A stretch of DNA of 64,000 nt from Amycolatopsis sp. 2-15. GTDB taxonomy: Bacteria; Actinomycetota; Actinomycetes; Mycobacteriales; Pseudonocardiaceae. Positions within the stretch are counted from its first letter, which is position 1. Each line of letters opens with the position of its first letter. The notes beneath the pieces are model-generated. The model worked only from the letters and a program-made list of their open reading frames with translations, was not told the origin of the DNA and did not search any database. Of this stretch, positions 9,531 through 17,531 are shown in pieces. The stretch spans positions 2,552,001 through 2,616,000 of the forward strand of contig NZ_CP127294.1 in assembly GCF_030285625.1 (NCBI RefSeq), in the 5' to 3' direction. Both the position numbers and the translations under genes were made by a program.

Positions 9531-9806
9531 TCAGCCGCCGGCGAAGGGCGGGAGCACGTCGAGTTGCGCTCCGTCACTGAGGGCGCGATCCTGATTACGG
9601 ACGGCAACCTCGTTCAGCAGGAAGCTCGCCGCGTCGAGGATGCGCGGCAGCGGCCCCGGATGCAGCTCGCGCACCAGGCGAACCGCGTCTGCGACGGTCG
9701 AGCCTTCGGGAAGCTTCAGCTTCTCCTCTTCCACTCCCGCCGCCGCGCGGGCGGAGGCGAAGTAGCGGACCAGCACGGTCATCGGTTCCAGGGACTGGGG
9801 TGACAT
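9531..9806 (-). CDS. moaD: Molybdopterin synthase sulfur-carrier subunit MoaD
   Basis: A 91-residue ubiquitin-like protein ending in the obligatory Gly-Gly (VLPPFAGG), the site of thiocarboxylation. It delivers sulfur to the MoaE half of the fusion at 7040. Core residues VLVRYFASARAAAG and EGSTVADAVRLVRE fit the MoaD fold. The ATG at 9806 begins one base after the moaA stop, so the pair forms an operon. A later in-frame ATG at 9782 is also possible. Confidence 0.92.
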   Translation of the reverse strand: MSPQSLEPMTVLVRYFASARAAAGVEEEKLKLPEGSTVADAVRLVRELHPGPLPRILDAASFLLNEVAVRNQDRALSDGAQLDVLPPFAGG

Positions 9807-9807
9807 G

Positions 9808-10881
9808 TCATCCGCCGATCGCACTCATGGGCCGGATCGGCTGCGCGAACCCGGCTTCATTGATCTCGTGGCCCGCGAGCTTGCCCCACATCGTGGCCCG
9901 CCACGCGTCCGCCACCTCTTCATCACGCGCGCCCGCGCGCACGAGGGCGCGTAGGTCCGTCTCGTCGTTGGAGAAGAGACAGGAGCGCACCGCCCCGTCA
10001 GCCGTGAGGCGGGTGCGCTCGCACGCGGCGCAGAACGGCCTGGTCACCGACGCGATCACGCCCACGTCGCCGGGTCCGCCGTCGACCAGCCACCGCTCGG
10101 CCGGTGCGCCGCCGCGGGCGGCCGGGAACGGCGACAGCGAGAACTCCTCGCCCAGCATCGACAGGATCTCCTCGGCGGTGATCATCTCGCCGCGGTTCCA
10201 GCCGTGCTGCGCGTCGAGCGGCATCTGCTCGATGAACCGCAGGTGGTAGCCCTCTTCGAGGCAGAACCGCAGCAGCGGCACGGCCTCGTGCTCGTTGATC
10301 CCGCGCATCAGCACGGAGTTGACCTTCACCGGCGCCAGCCCCGCGTCGCGCGCGGCGGCGAGACCCGCCAGCACGTGGGGGAGCCGGTCGCGGCGGGTGA
10401 TCTGCTCGAACAGGGCGCGGTCAACGGTGTCGAGCGACACGTTGATCCGGTCCAGGCCGGCCTCGGCAAGGCCTTTCGCCCGCTTCGCGAGGCCGATCCC
10501 GTTGGTGGTCATGGAAACCCGCGGCCGCGGCTCGAGTGCCGTGACGCGAGCCACGATGTCCTCCAGGCCCGGACGCAGCAGCGGCTCTCCGCCGGTCAAC
10601 CGGATGTCGGTGACCCCCAGCGTCTCGACGGCGATGCGCATGAGCCGCACCAGCTCGTCGTCGCTGAGCACCTGCTCGCCGGGCATCCAGTCGAGGCCTT
10701 CGGCGGGCATGCAGTACGTGCAGCGCAGGTTGCAGCGGTCCGTGAGCGAAACCCTCAGATCCGTGGCCACGCGGCCGAACTGGTCGAGCAAGCCCGGATG
10801 ATCGGGGCGGGGTGCCGAGGGCACGCCGGACGAACCTCGTGTACCGGGGACGCGAGGAAACCCGAGATGTACTGCTGTCAT
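9808..10881 (-). CDS. moaA: GTP 3',8-cyclase MoaA
   Basis: Radical SAM enzyme of the first molybdenum cofactor step, acting before MoaC. In 357 residues, Cys50, Cys54 and Cys57 (DRCNLRCTYC) bind the SAM cluster. A C-terminal FCAACERTRL...RSCLF set binds the second 4Fe-4S cluster, and the chain ends in the Gly-Gly tail (SAIGG) needed by MoaA proteins. Followed directly by moaD. The start follows the first ATG; no strong Shine-Dalgarno is visible, so a shorter start is possible. Confidence 0.95.
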   Translation of the reverse strand: MTAVHLGFPRVPGTRGSSGVPSAPRPDHPGLLDQFGRVATDLRVSLTDRCNLRCTYCMPAEGLDWMPGEQVLSDDELVRLMRIAVETLGVTDIRLTGGEPLLRPGLEDIVARVTALEPRPRVSMTTNGIGLAKRAKGLAEAGLDRINVSLDTVDRALFEQITRRDRLPHVLAGLAAARDAGLAPVKVNSVLMRGINEHEAVPLLRFCLEEGYHLRFIEQMPLDAQHGWNRGEMITAEEILSMLGEEFSLSPFPAARGGAPAERWLVDGGPGDVGVIASVTRPFCAACERTRLTADGAVRSCLFSNDETDLRALVRAGARDEEVADAWRATMWGKLAGHEINEAGFAQPIRPMSAIGG

Positions 10882-11309
10882 TACTCACAGCTTAACTCGC
10901 GGAGCTCTGAAAAGCCGACTCGTCCTTATCAGCGGGCAGGCCGATGAACGATGTCTCACGAGCTTTCGGTGACCTCGCTGTGACCGTCTGCTCACGCAGT
11001 CGGCCACGCCGCTCGCGTGCCGGCGCCACCGCGGCTGTCCGGAATCGACCGCACCGCCCCCGACCTCGCAGGACAGGAGGCGGAAACCCCAGGCGGGGAC
11101 GTGGATCGCGGTGCGGATCCGACCGTCCACACCGGCTGTGACGCGGGTCATCGGCCGGCTCGATCGACAACGGGGCCAGCCGCCGGAGACCGTCCGGCCA
11201 ACACCCCGAGCGTTATCAGAACGCAATACTCGAAGAGTCACACAACGAACTGCTCGACAATTCACGTTTCACATAGCTTTTCCTCAACTGCGGCGATAAT
11301 CTTCCGGCC
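10882..11309. other. Divergent intergenic region between moaA and the TOBE regulator
   Basis: About 430 bp holding promoters for both flanking units. Plus-strand GATAAT (11295-11300) close to the TOBE gene is a plausible -10. No convincing gene is present. A leader RNA for moaA is possible given the length, but I could not recognise a molybdenum-cofactor riboswitch. Confidence 0.5.
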
Positions 11310-11714
11310 ATGCCGCAATTTCGGTTGTCCGAGGCCGCCCGGCTCCTCGGCGTCAGTGACGACACCGTCCGGCGCTGGGTCCGCGGCGGTCAGTTGACCG
11401 CGACGGACGACGCCGCCGGCCGGAAGGTCGTCGACGGTGCCCAGCTGGCGGGGTTCGCCCGCGCGCAGGCCGCCGGTCCCGAGGACCCGTCGGCAGTCGG
11501 CCGCTCCGCCCGCAACCGCTTCGTGGGACTCGTCACCGAGGTCACCGCCGACAAGGTGATGGCCCAGGTCGAGCTGCAGTGCGGGGCGCACCGAGTGGTG
11601 TCACTGATGAGTTCAGAAGCCGTCCGCGAGCTCGGGCTGCGCCCGGGTGTGCTCGCGGTGGCCGTTGTCAAGGCGACCACCGTCGTGGTGGAGACCCCGG
11701 AAGGAAACAGATGA
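11310..11714 (+). CDS. HTH-TOBE molybdate-responsive protein
   Basis: A 134-residue protein. Residues ~4-30 are a MerR/excisionase-like helix-turn-helix (FRLSEAARLLGVSDDTVRRWVRGG). Residues ~66-130 are a Mop/TOBE molybdate-binding domain (RNRFVGLVTEVTADKVMAQVEL). Probably a molybdate-sensing regulator of the transporter that follows; its stop overlaps the modA ATG. It is much shorter than classical ModE. Regulation of modABC is inferred from the overlap, since no operator was identified. Confidence 0.85.
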   Translation: MPQFRLSEAARLLGVSDDTVRRWVRGGQLTATDDAAGRKVVDGAQLAGFARAQAAGPEDPSAVGRSARNRFVGLVTEVTADKVMAQVELQCGAHRVVSLMSSEAVRELGLRPGVLAVAVVKATTVVVETPEGNR

Positions 11715-12517
11715 AGAAGCTCGCTATCGCCGTCGCGGCGGTCGCGTTGTTGGCCGGTGCGTGCAGCGCGAACGACGAGGCCAGCACCAGCCCGAGCTCG
11801 GGCGGCCCGGCGGTGCCCTCGCCCGCCGGTTCGAGCGCAACGGGCACGTTGACGGTGTTCGCCGCCGCATCGCTCACCGAGTCGTTCAACGAGCTCGGCA
11901 AGGAGTTCGAGGCCGCGCACCCGGGTGTCACCGTCAAGTTCGACTACGAGGGCTCGTCGGCGCTCGTGCAGAAACTGGACAACGGGGCCAAGGCCGACGT
12001 GTTCGCCTCCGCCGACCAGGCCAACATGGACAAGGCCGTGCAGGGCGGTGTGATCGACGGGCAGCCGACGGTGTTCGCCACCAACAAGCTGGCGATCGCC
12101 GTGGCGAAGGGCAACCCCAAGGGCATCAAGACCTTCGCCGACCTGAACAAGGCCGGCCTGACCGTGGTCGTCTGCGCGCAGCAGGTGCCGTGCGGCTCGG
12201 CGACCAAGAAGGTCGAGGACAACACCCACGTCACGCTGAAGCCGGCCAGCGAGGAGACCGACGTCAAGCAGGTGCTGGCGAAGGTGCAGTCGGGTGACGC
12301 CGACGCGGGCCTGGTCTACGTCACCGACGCCACGTCGGCCGCGGACAAGGTCGACAAGGTGGACTTCCCGGAGTCTTCCGGCGCGATCAACAACTACCCG
12401 ATCGCCGTCGTGAAGGACGCTCCGCAGGCCGCTCTGGCCAAGGAGTTCAACGACTTCGTGCTCGGCGCGCAGGGCAAGGCCGAGCTGACCAAGATCGGGT
12501 TTGGCCCGGCTCAGTAA
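11711..12517 (+). CDS. modA: Molybdate ABC transporter substrate-binding lipoprotein ModA
   Basis: A 268-residue lipoprotein with lipobox LLAGAC (Cys19) and a mature domain beginning TGTLTVFAAASLTESFNELG, the family signature. It captures molybdate (or tungstate) outside the membrane for ModB/ModC. SSALVQKLDNGAKADVFASAD is a typical anion-site segment. It overlaps the upstream TOBE gene by four bases and the downstream modB frame by 17 if TTG is used there. Confidence 0.93.
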   Translation: MKKLAIAVAAVALLAGACSANDEASTSPSSGGPAVPSPAGSSATGTLTVFAAASLTESFNELGKEFEAAHPGVTVKFDYEGSSALVQKLDNGAKADVFASADQANMDKAVQGGVIDGQPTVFATNKLAIAVAKGNPKGIKTFADLNKAGLTVVVCAQQVPCGSATKKVEDNTHVTLKPASEETDVKQVLAKVQSGDADAGLVYVTDATSAADKVDKVDFPESSGAINNYPIAVVKDAPQAALAKEFNDFVLGAQGKAELTKIGFGPAQ

Positions 12518-13340
12518 GGGGCAACGCGGTGCGGCGGCCGTGGCCCGGCCGCCGCACTCGCGGGTTCCCCTTGTTCTCTGGATCCCCGCCGTGGTGGCGC
12601 TCGCGCTCGTGGTGCTGCCCGTCGTCGGGCTGCTCGTGCGCTCGGACGTCGCCCGGTTCCCGTCTCTCCTGATCTCCGAGTCGTCGCTGGCCGCGCTGAA
12701 GCTGTCGCTGATCACGGCTCTGCTGTCCACGGTGGCGTGCGTGATCCTCGGCGTGCCGCTGGCCGTGGTGCTGGCCCGCTCGCGCGTGCGCGGCACGCGG
12801 CTGCTGCGCTCGATCGTGCTGCTGCCGCTGGTGCTCCCGCCCGTGGTCGGCGGCCTCGCCCTGCTGTACCTGCTGGGGCGCAAGGGTTTCCTCGGCATCC
12901 TGATCAACGCGCTCACCGGGCAGCAGGTCCCGTTCACGACCGCGGCAGTGGTGATCGCGCAGACGTTCGTGGCCATGCCGTTCCTGGTCGTGAGCCTCGA
13001 AGGCGCGCTGCGCGGCTCCGGCGACCGTTACGAACAGGTGGCTTCGACCCTCGGCGCGCGGCCGTGGACGGTGTTCCGCCGCGTGACGCTGCCGTTGCTG
13101 CTGCCGGCGCTCGGCTCCGGCGTGGTGCTCAGCTTCGCCCGCGCGCTGGGGGAGTTCGGCGCGACCATCACGTTCGCCGGTTCGCTCGAAGGGGTCACGC
13201 GGACGTTGCCGCTGGAGGTCTACACACAGGCCGAGGTGGACGTCGACAGCGCGGTGGCGCTCGCGTTGCTGCTGATCGTGGTGGCGATCGTGGTCATCGC
13301 GGTGGCGCGGCCGCGGTCGTTCGAAGGTGGTTTCCGGTGA
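12501..13340 (+). CDS. modB: Molybdate ABC transporter permease ModB
   Basis: Inner-membrane channel subunit, 279 residues from TTG at 12501. An in-frame GTG at 12540 would give 266 residues; neither start has a strong Shine-Dalgarno. Several hydrophobic segments are evident. The EAA loop that contacts the ATPase is ASTLGARPWTVFRRVTLPLL near residues 192-211. ModB signatures GEFGATITFAGSLEGVTRTLPL lie near the C-terminus. It ends in a GTGA overlap with modC. Confidence 0.9.
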   Translation: MARLSKGQRGAAAVARPPHSRVPLVLWIPAVVALALVVLPVVGLLVRSDVARFPSLLISESSLAALKLSLITALLSTVACVILGVPLAVVLARSRVRGTRLLRSIVLLPLVLPPVVGGLALLYLLGRKGFLGILINALTGQQVPFTTAAVVIAQTFVAMPFLVVSLEGALRGSGDRYEQVASTLGARPWTVFRRVTLPLLLPALGSGVVLSFARALGEFGATITFAGSLEGVTRTLPLEVYTQAEVDVDSAVALALLLIVVAIVVIAVARPRSFEGGFR

Positions 13341-14413
13341 CGCTCTCGGCCCGGATCGCACTCTCGCGCGGCACGTTCTCCCTCGACGTCGAGTTCACCG
13401 TCCCCGAGGGAACGGTGCTCGCACTGCTCGGGCCGAACGGCTCCGGCAAGTCCACTGTGCTCGGTGGCCTGGCCGGGCTCGTGCCCGTGACGTCGGCCGA
13501 CATCACGTTGTCCGGCCGCGTGCTGGCGGGTGAAAAGGTGGACTTGCCGCCGCACGCGCGTGGGGTCGGGTTGCTGTCGCAGGACGCATTGTTGTTCCCG
13601 CATCTGTCCGCTTTGGACAATGTCGCCTTCGCGCCGCGTTCCGCCGGTGCGGGGAAGGCGAAGTCGCGGGAAGTGGCGGAGAAGTGGCTGGCGGAGGTGG
13701 ACGCGTCGGCGTTCGCGCGCCGGCGGCCCGGCCAGCTCTCGGGCGGCCAGCAGCAGCGGGTGGCGATCGCGCGGGCGCTGGCCTCGACGCCGTCGTTGCT
13801 GCTGCTCGACGAACCGTTCGCCGCTCTCGACGTGGACGCGGCGCCCGCGATCCGCGGCCTGCTGCGGCGGGTGCTGCGCGGCGGCCCGACGACGGTACTG
13901 GTCACGCACGACCCGCTCGACGCGCTCGCGCTCGCCGACCACGTGGCCGTGATGTCGGGCGGCCGGATCGTCGAACGCGGGCCGACGCGGGAGGTACTGG
14001 CCGCGCCGCGCACCGCGTTCACCGCCCGGATCGCGGGGCTCAACCTGGTTGCGGGCGTCGCGGAGGCCGAGGGGCTGCGGACGAAGTCGGGTGACCTCGT
14101 GTCGGGGCTGCTGTCCGAGGACGCCGTGGTGGGGGAGGCCGCGGTCGCCGTGTTCGAGCCCAGCGCGGTGGCCGTGTACCCGCACGACGGTGAGCACCAC
14201 GGCAGCCCGCGCAACACCGCCGAGGCCACGGTCGCGGCCCTGGAACCGCACGGGCCCGTGATCCGGGTCCGCGTGACCGGCGGCGGCTGGGCCGAGGGCC
14301 TGACCGCGGACCTCACGCCGGCGGCGGTCGCCGACCTGGAGCTGGAGCCGGGTTCGGCTGTGACGCTGTCGGTGAAGGCCGCGACAGTGGCGGTGCACCC
14401 CACGCAAGCCTGA
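13337..14413 (+). CDS. modC: Molybdate ABC transporter ATP-binding protein ModC
   Basis: A 358-residue ATPase with Walker A GPNGSGKST, Q-loop LLSQDALLFPH, signature LSGGQQQRVAIARAL, Walker B LLLLDEPFAAL and a switch His in VTHD. A C-terminal TOBE domain (about residues 290-355, TVAALEPHGPVIRVRVTG) is typical of ModC. The GTG start overlaps the modB stop. With ModA and ModB it imports molybdate, feeding the cofactor pathway encoded on both sides of rpfA. Confidence 0.93.
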   Translation: MTLSARIALSRGTFSLDVEFTVPEGTVLALLGPNGSGKSTVLGGLAGLVPVTSADITLSGRVLAGEKVDLPPHARGVGLLSQDALLFPHLSALDNVAFAPRSAGAGKAKSREVAEKWLAEVDASAFARRRPGQLSGGQQQRVAIARALASTPSLLLLDEPFAALDVDAAPAIRGLLRRVLRGGPTTVLVTHDPLDALALADHVAVMSGGRIVERGPTREVLAAPRTAFTARIAGLNLVAGVAEAEGLRTKSGDLVSGLLSEDAVVGEAAVAVFEPSAVAVYPHDGEHHGSPRNTAEATVAALEPHGPVIRVRVTGGGWAEGLTADLTPAAVADLELEPGSAVTLSVKAATVAVHPTQA

Positions 14414-14417
14414 CTGC

Positions 14418-14455
14418 GTTGTGCCCCAACGGAAATCTTCCGTTTCGGGCGCAAC
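14418..14455 (+). terminator. Nested hairpin after modC
   Basis: GTTGTGCCC (14418-14426) pairs with GGGCGCAAC (14447-14455). Inside it AACGGAA (14428-14434) pairs with TTCCGTT (14438-14444). It follows the modC stop at once and has no T-run. Most likely the operon's terminator. Confidence 0.6.
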
Positions 14456-14521
14456 CTGCCGGGGTGCCGTGGTACTGTGCGCCTGTTTCGATCAAGTACC
14501 GCAGAACAGAGGACGGCGAGG

Positions 14522-15316
14522 GTGACAGAAGGCCGCTGGACGTACCTGAGCGACATGGACGGCGTCCTGGTTCGCGAGGAGCACCTTGTGCCGCGCGCGG
14601 ACGAGTTCCTCGGCGAGCTGCGGGACAACGGCATCGGCTTCCTGGTGCTCACGAACAACTCCATCTACACCCCGCGTGACCTGCGGGCGCGGTTGCTGCG
14701 CACCGGGCTCGACGTGCCGGAGGAGTCGATCTGGACCTCGGCGCTGGCCACGGCGCAGTTCCTCGAGTCGCAGCGCCCGGGTGGTACGGCGTTCGTGATC
14801 GGCGAGGCCGGGCTGACCACCGCGTTGCACGAGGTCGGTTACGTGCTCACCGAACGCGACCCGGACTACGTGGTGCTGGGCGAGACCCGCACGTACAGCT
14901 TCAGCTCCATCACCAACGCCATCCGCCTGATCGAGCGCGGCGCGAAGTTCATCGCGACCAACCCGGACGCGACCGGCCCCAGCATGGAGGGGTCGCTGCC
15001 GGCCACGGGGTCCGTCGCGGCGCTGATCGAGCGCGCGACCGGGCGTTCGCCGTACTACGTGGGCAAGCCGAACCCGCTGATGATGCGCTCGGCGTTGCGG
15101 CGTCTCGGCGCGCACTCGGAGTCGACGCTGATGATCGGCGACCGCATGGACACCGACGTGCACGCGGGCCTCGAAGCGGGGCTGCAGACGATCCTCGTGC
15201 TCACCGGGATATCCAGCCAGGAGTCGGCCGAACGCTATCCGTATCGGCCGACGATGGTGATCGACTCGGTCGCGGACCTGATCGGGCGAACCCTGGACCC
15301 GTTCGGCGAAGGCTGA
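14522..15316 (+). CDS. HAD-IIA family sugar-phosphatase (NagD-like)
   Basis: A 264-residue HAD hydrolase of the NagD/phosphoglycolate phosphatase group. Motif I is SDMDGVLV, motif II is VLTNNS, and GKPNPLMM with [11 protein letters not shown] supplies the Lys and motif III. Substrate not predictable. The GTG at 14522 is chosen because the family begins just before motif I; the open frame extends 15 codons further. The metallophosphoesterase gene follows 37 bp later and may be cotranscribed. Confidence 0.88.
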   Translation: MTEGRWTYLSDMDGVLVREEHLVPRADEFLGELRDNGIGFLVLTNNSIYTPRDLRARLLRTGLDVPEESIWTSALATAQFLESQRPGGTAFVIGEAGLTTALHEVGYVLTERDPDYVVLGETRTYSFSSITNAIRLIERGAKFIATNPDATGPSMEGSLPATGSVAALIERATGRSPYYVGKPNPLMMRSALRRLGAHSESTLMIGDRMDTDVHAGLEAGLQTILVLTGISSQESAERYPYRPTMVIDSVADLIGRTLDPFGEG

Positions 15317-15353
15317 CCGGCGCGCGCGCCGGAGCAGGGCCTATCGTCGAACG

Positions 15354-16148
15354 ATGAGCGTGTATGTGGTGGGCGACGTCCACGGGCACCGCGACGCCCT
15401 GGCCGACGCACTGCGCGCCGAGGGACTGGTCGACAGCGACGGCAAGTGGAGCGGCGCCGAAGACCAGCTGTGGTTCCTCGGTGACTTCGTGGACCGCGGT
15501 CCCGACGGCGTCGGCGTGATCGACTTCGTGCGTTCGCTGCAGGAACAGGCGCCGGAGGCGGGCGGCTCCGTGCAGATGCTGCTGGGGAACCACGAGATCC
15601 TGCTCCTGGGGATGTACCACTTCGGCGACCGCCAGGTGCCGTCGGACTTCGGGCCGCGCAGCTTCGCGCGCAGCTGGGAGATCAACGGCGGCCTGCTGTC
15701 CGATCAGGACCGCCTGACGCCGGAACACATCGAGTGGCTTTCGGCGCGCCCGTTGGTGGCGCTGGTGGACGACCACCTGCTGATGCATTCGGACACGCTC
15801 GAGTACCTCGACTGGGGCTCGGACATCGCCTCGATCAACGCGTCGGTGGGGGAAATCCTGACCGGCAGCGACATCGAGGCGTGGTGGGAAGTCTGGCGCC
15901 GGATGACCACGCGTTACGCCTTCCGCGGCCCGGCCGGCGAGGAGAACGCGGACGCGTTGATGGCGGCTCTCGGCGGTTCGCGGATCGTCCACGGCCACAG
16001 TGTGATCGCCGACCAACTGGGTATCCACCCGGCGCAGATAGAGGGCCCGTACCTCTACGCCGGCGGCAAGGCCCTGGGCATCGACGGCGGCTTGTTCGTG
16101 GGTGGCCCGTGCCTCGTGGTGCCGTTGCCTTTCACGCCTGAGCCCTAG
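15354..16148 (+). CDS. Metallophosphoesterase
   Basis: A 264-residue calcineurin-like phosphoesterase with the complete metal-site set: GDVHGH (residue ~8), GDFVDRG (~43) and GNHE (~80). Two C-terminal histidines lie in HGHSVI. PrpA-like serine/threonine phosphatases and diadenosine tetraphosphatases share this pattern, so the substrate is open. The stop overlaps the convergent yccF stop by three bases. Confidence 0.88.
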   Translation: MSVYVVGDVHGHRDALADALRAEGLVDSDGKWSGAEDQLWFLGDFVDRGPDGVGVIDFVRSLQEQAPEAGGSVQMLLGNHEILLLGMYHFGDRQVPSDFGPRSFARSWEINGGLLSDQDRLTPEHIEWLSARPLVALVDDHLLMHSDTLEYLDWGSDIASINASVGEILTGSDIEAWWEVWRRMTTRYAFRGPAGEENADALMAALGGSRIVHGHSVIADQLGIHPAQIEGPYLYAGGKALGIDGGLFVGGPCLVVPLPFTPEP

Positions 16149-16519
16149 GGGACGTCGACGATCTCCTTGCCCAGCGGCATGAGCGACACGGGGATCAGCT
16201 TGAAGTTCGCGATCCCCAGCGGGATCCCGATGATCGTGATGCACAACGCGATGCCGGTGACCACGTGGCCGATCGCCAGCCACAGCCCGGCGAAGATGAA
16301 CCAGATGATGTTGCCCAGCACCGACCCGACACCCGCGTCGCGCCGATCGACCACCGTCCGGCCGAACGGCCACAACGCGTAGTTCGCGATCCGGAACGAC
16401 GCCAGCCCGAACGGGATGGTGATGATGAGGATGCAGCACACGATGCCCGCGAGGACGTAGCCCAAGGCCATCCAGAATCCGCAGAGCACGAGCCAGATGA
16501 TGTTCAGCAGCAGGCGCAT
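16145..16519 (-). CDS. YccF-domain membrane protein
   Basis: A 124-residue inner-membrane protein made of two related halves, each with paired hydrophobic helices (NIIWLVLCGFWMALGYVLAGI and NIIWFIFAGLWLAIGHVVTGI) and ending near LWPFGR or LMPLGKEI. This is the duplicated YccF domain; biochemical role unknown. It occupies the place of Rv0870c downstream of the moa genes in M. tuberculosis. Its ATG overlaps the phzF-type stop by one base (TGATG). Confidence 0.88.
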   Translation of the reverse strand: MRLLLNIIWLVLCGFWMALGYVLAGIVCCILIITIPFGLASFRIANYALWPFGRTVVDRRDAGVGSVLGNIIWFIFAGLWLAIGHVVTGIALCITIIGIPLGIANFKLIPVSLMPLGKEIVDVP

Positions 16520-17283
16520 CAGACGTGCAGCTCCCCACTCACCACGGTGACCGCCTGCCCACTGATACGGACGCGGTCGTTGTCGAGTTCGGTTCTCACG
16601 ATCCCGCCACGCTGGGAGATCTGGTGGGCTTGCAGCTTCCTTTTGCCGAGCTTCTTACCCCAGTACGGCGCCAGGGCGCAGTGGGCGGACCCCGTGACGG
16701 GATCCTCGTCCACGCCGACGCCGGGGCCGAAGAAGCGGCTGACGAAGTCTGCCGTGGTGTTGCCTTGTGCGGTGACGATCATCCGGCCGGTCCAGGTGTC
16801 TTTCAGCCGCGCGAGGTTCGGCGTGGCTTCGGCGACCTGCTCCGGCGTCTCGAGCTCGACTAACAGGTTTTCCTTGGCCCGCCCGACGTAGAGGGGTTTG
16901 CCTGTTGTGTCGGGGAGGATGTGGCTGACGTCCTCTTGGGTTTCCCGCGGCTCATCGGCGGGGAAGTCCATCTCGATCCAGCCGTCTTCGTGCTTGGTAC
17001 AGGTGAGGATGCCGCTGCGGGTCTCGTACTTCTGGGTCCCCCCGAGCACCTGGGTCGCCGCGATGGTCGCATGGCCGCACAGGTCCACCTCGGTGGCGGG
17101 GGTGAACCAGCGCAGTTGTGTGCTGGTCTCGCTGGCGGTGACGAACGCGGTTTCGGAATGCCCGATCTCGGCCGCCACCCGCTGCATCCACCCATCCTCC
17201 GCGGGCCCCTCCAACACCACCACCCCGGCCGGATTCCCGGCGAACGCCTCCCCGGTGAACGCATCGACCACGTAGAACCGCAT
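16519..17283 (-). CDS. PhzF-family isomerase/epimerase-like protein
   Basis: A 254-residue protein of the PhzF/diaminopimelate-epimerase fold. The start region FYVVDAFTGEAFAGNPAGVVV, the general acid/base Glu in GHSETAFV, CGHATIAA and the C-terminal DPVTGSAHCALAPYW are all present. No other phenazine genes are nearby, so a housekeeping isomerase-like role is more likely than phenazine synthesis. The ATG at 17283 fits the family start; the open frame upstream is not protein-like. Confidence 0.87.
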   Translation of the reverse strand: MRFYVVDAFTGEAFAGNPAGVVVLEGPAEDGWMQRVAAEIGHSETAFVTASETSTQLRWFTPATEVDLCGHATIAATQVLGGTQKYETRSGILTCTKHEDGWIEMDFPADEPRETQEDVSHILPDTTGKPLYVGRAKENLLVELETPEQVAEATPNLARLKDTWTGRMIVTAQGNTTADFVSRFFGPGVGVDEDPVTGSAHCALAPYWGKKLGKRKLQAHQISQRGGIVRTELDNDRVRISGQAVTVVSGELHV

Positions 17284-17487
17284 GGGGTCGACGGTACCGG
17301 CGTGGGTGGGTGGGGGTGTCAGGGTTTTACCCTGGGTTTTGTGGGTGTCGCTTTGTCGACCTGGATGGTCTTGTTGCGCGCCTGTCATTCCTTCGACCTG
17401 GCGCGGGGTTCTTTTTGCGGCCGGCCTGGCCTGTGGGTTCTCGACGTCCGACGTCGATGTTCGGCTTGGCCCTCGGTCAAACACAAC

Positions 17488-17514
17488 GCGGCGCCACCCC
17501 ACAGGCGGCGCCGC
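17488..17514 (-). terminator. Terminator of the PPE/ESX-associated operon
   Basis: GCGGCGCC (17488-17495) pairs with GGCGCCGC (17507-17514). On the minus strand the hairpin is followed by a T-rich GTTGTGTTTG, just after the stop of the PPE-like gene. Confidence 0.7.
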
Positions 17515-17531
17515 GCTCCGTCAGCCTCTAC

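Noticed and set aside
10882..11309. Molybdenum-cofactor riboswitch upstream of moaA
   Set aside because: The gap is long enough, but I could not see the conserved stems, so it was not annotated.
12540..13340. GTG at 12540 as the start of modB
   Set aside because: Possible, but the nearest purine-rich run is ~18 bases away. The TTG at 12501 was kept because overlap with modA fits the operon; the choice remains uncertain.
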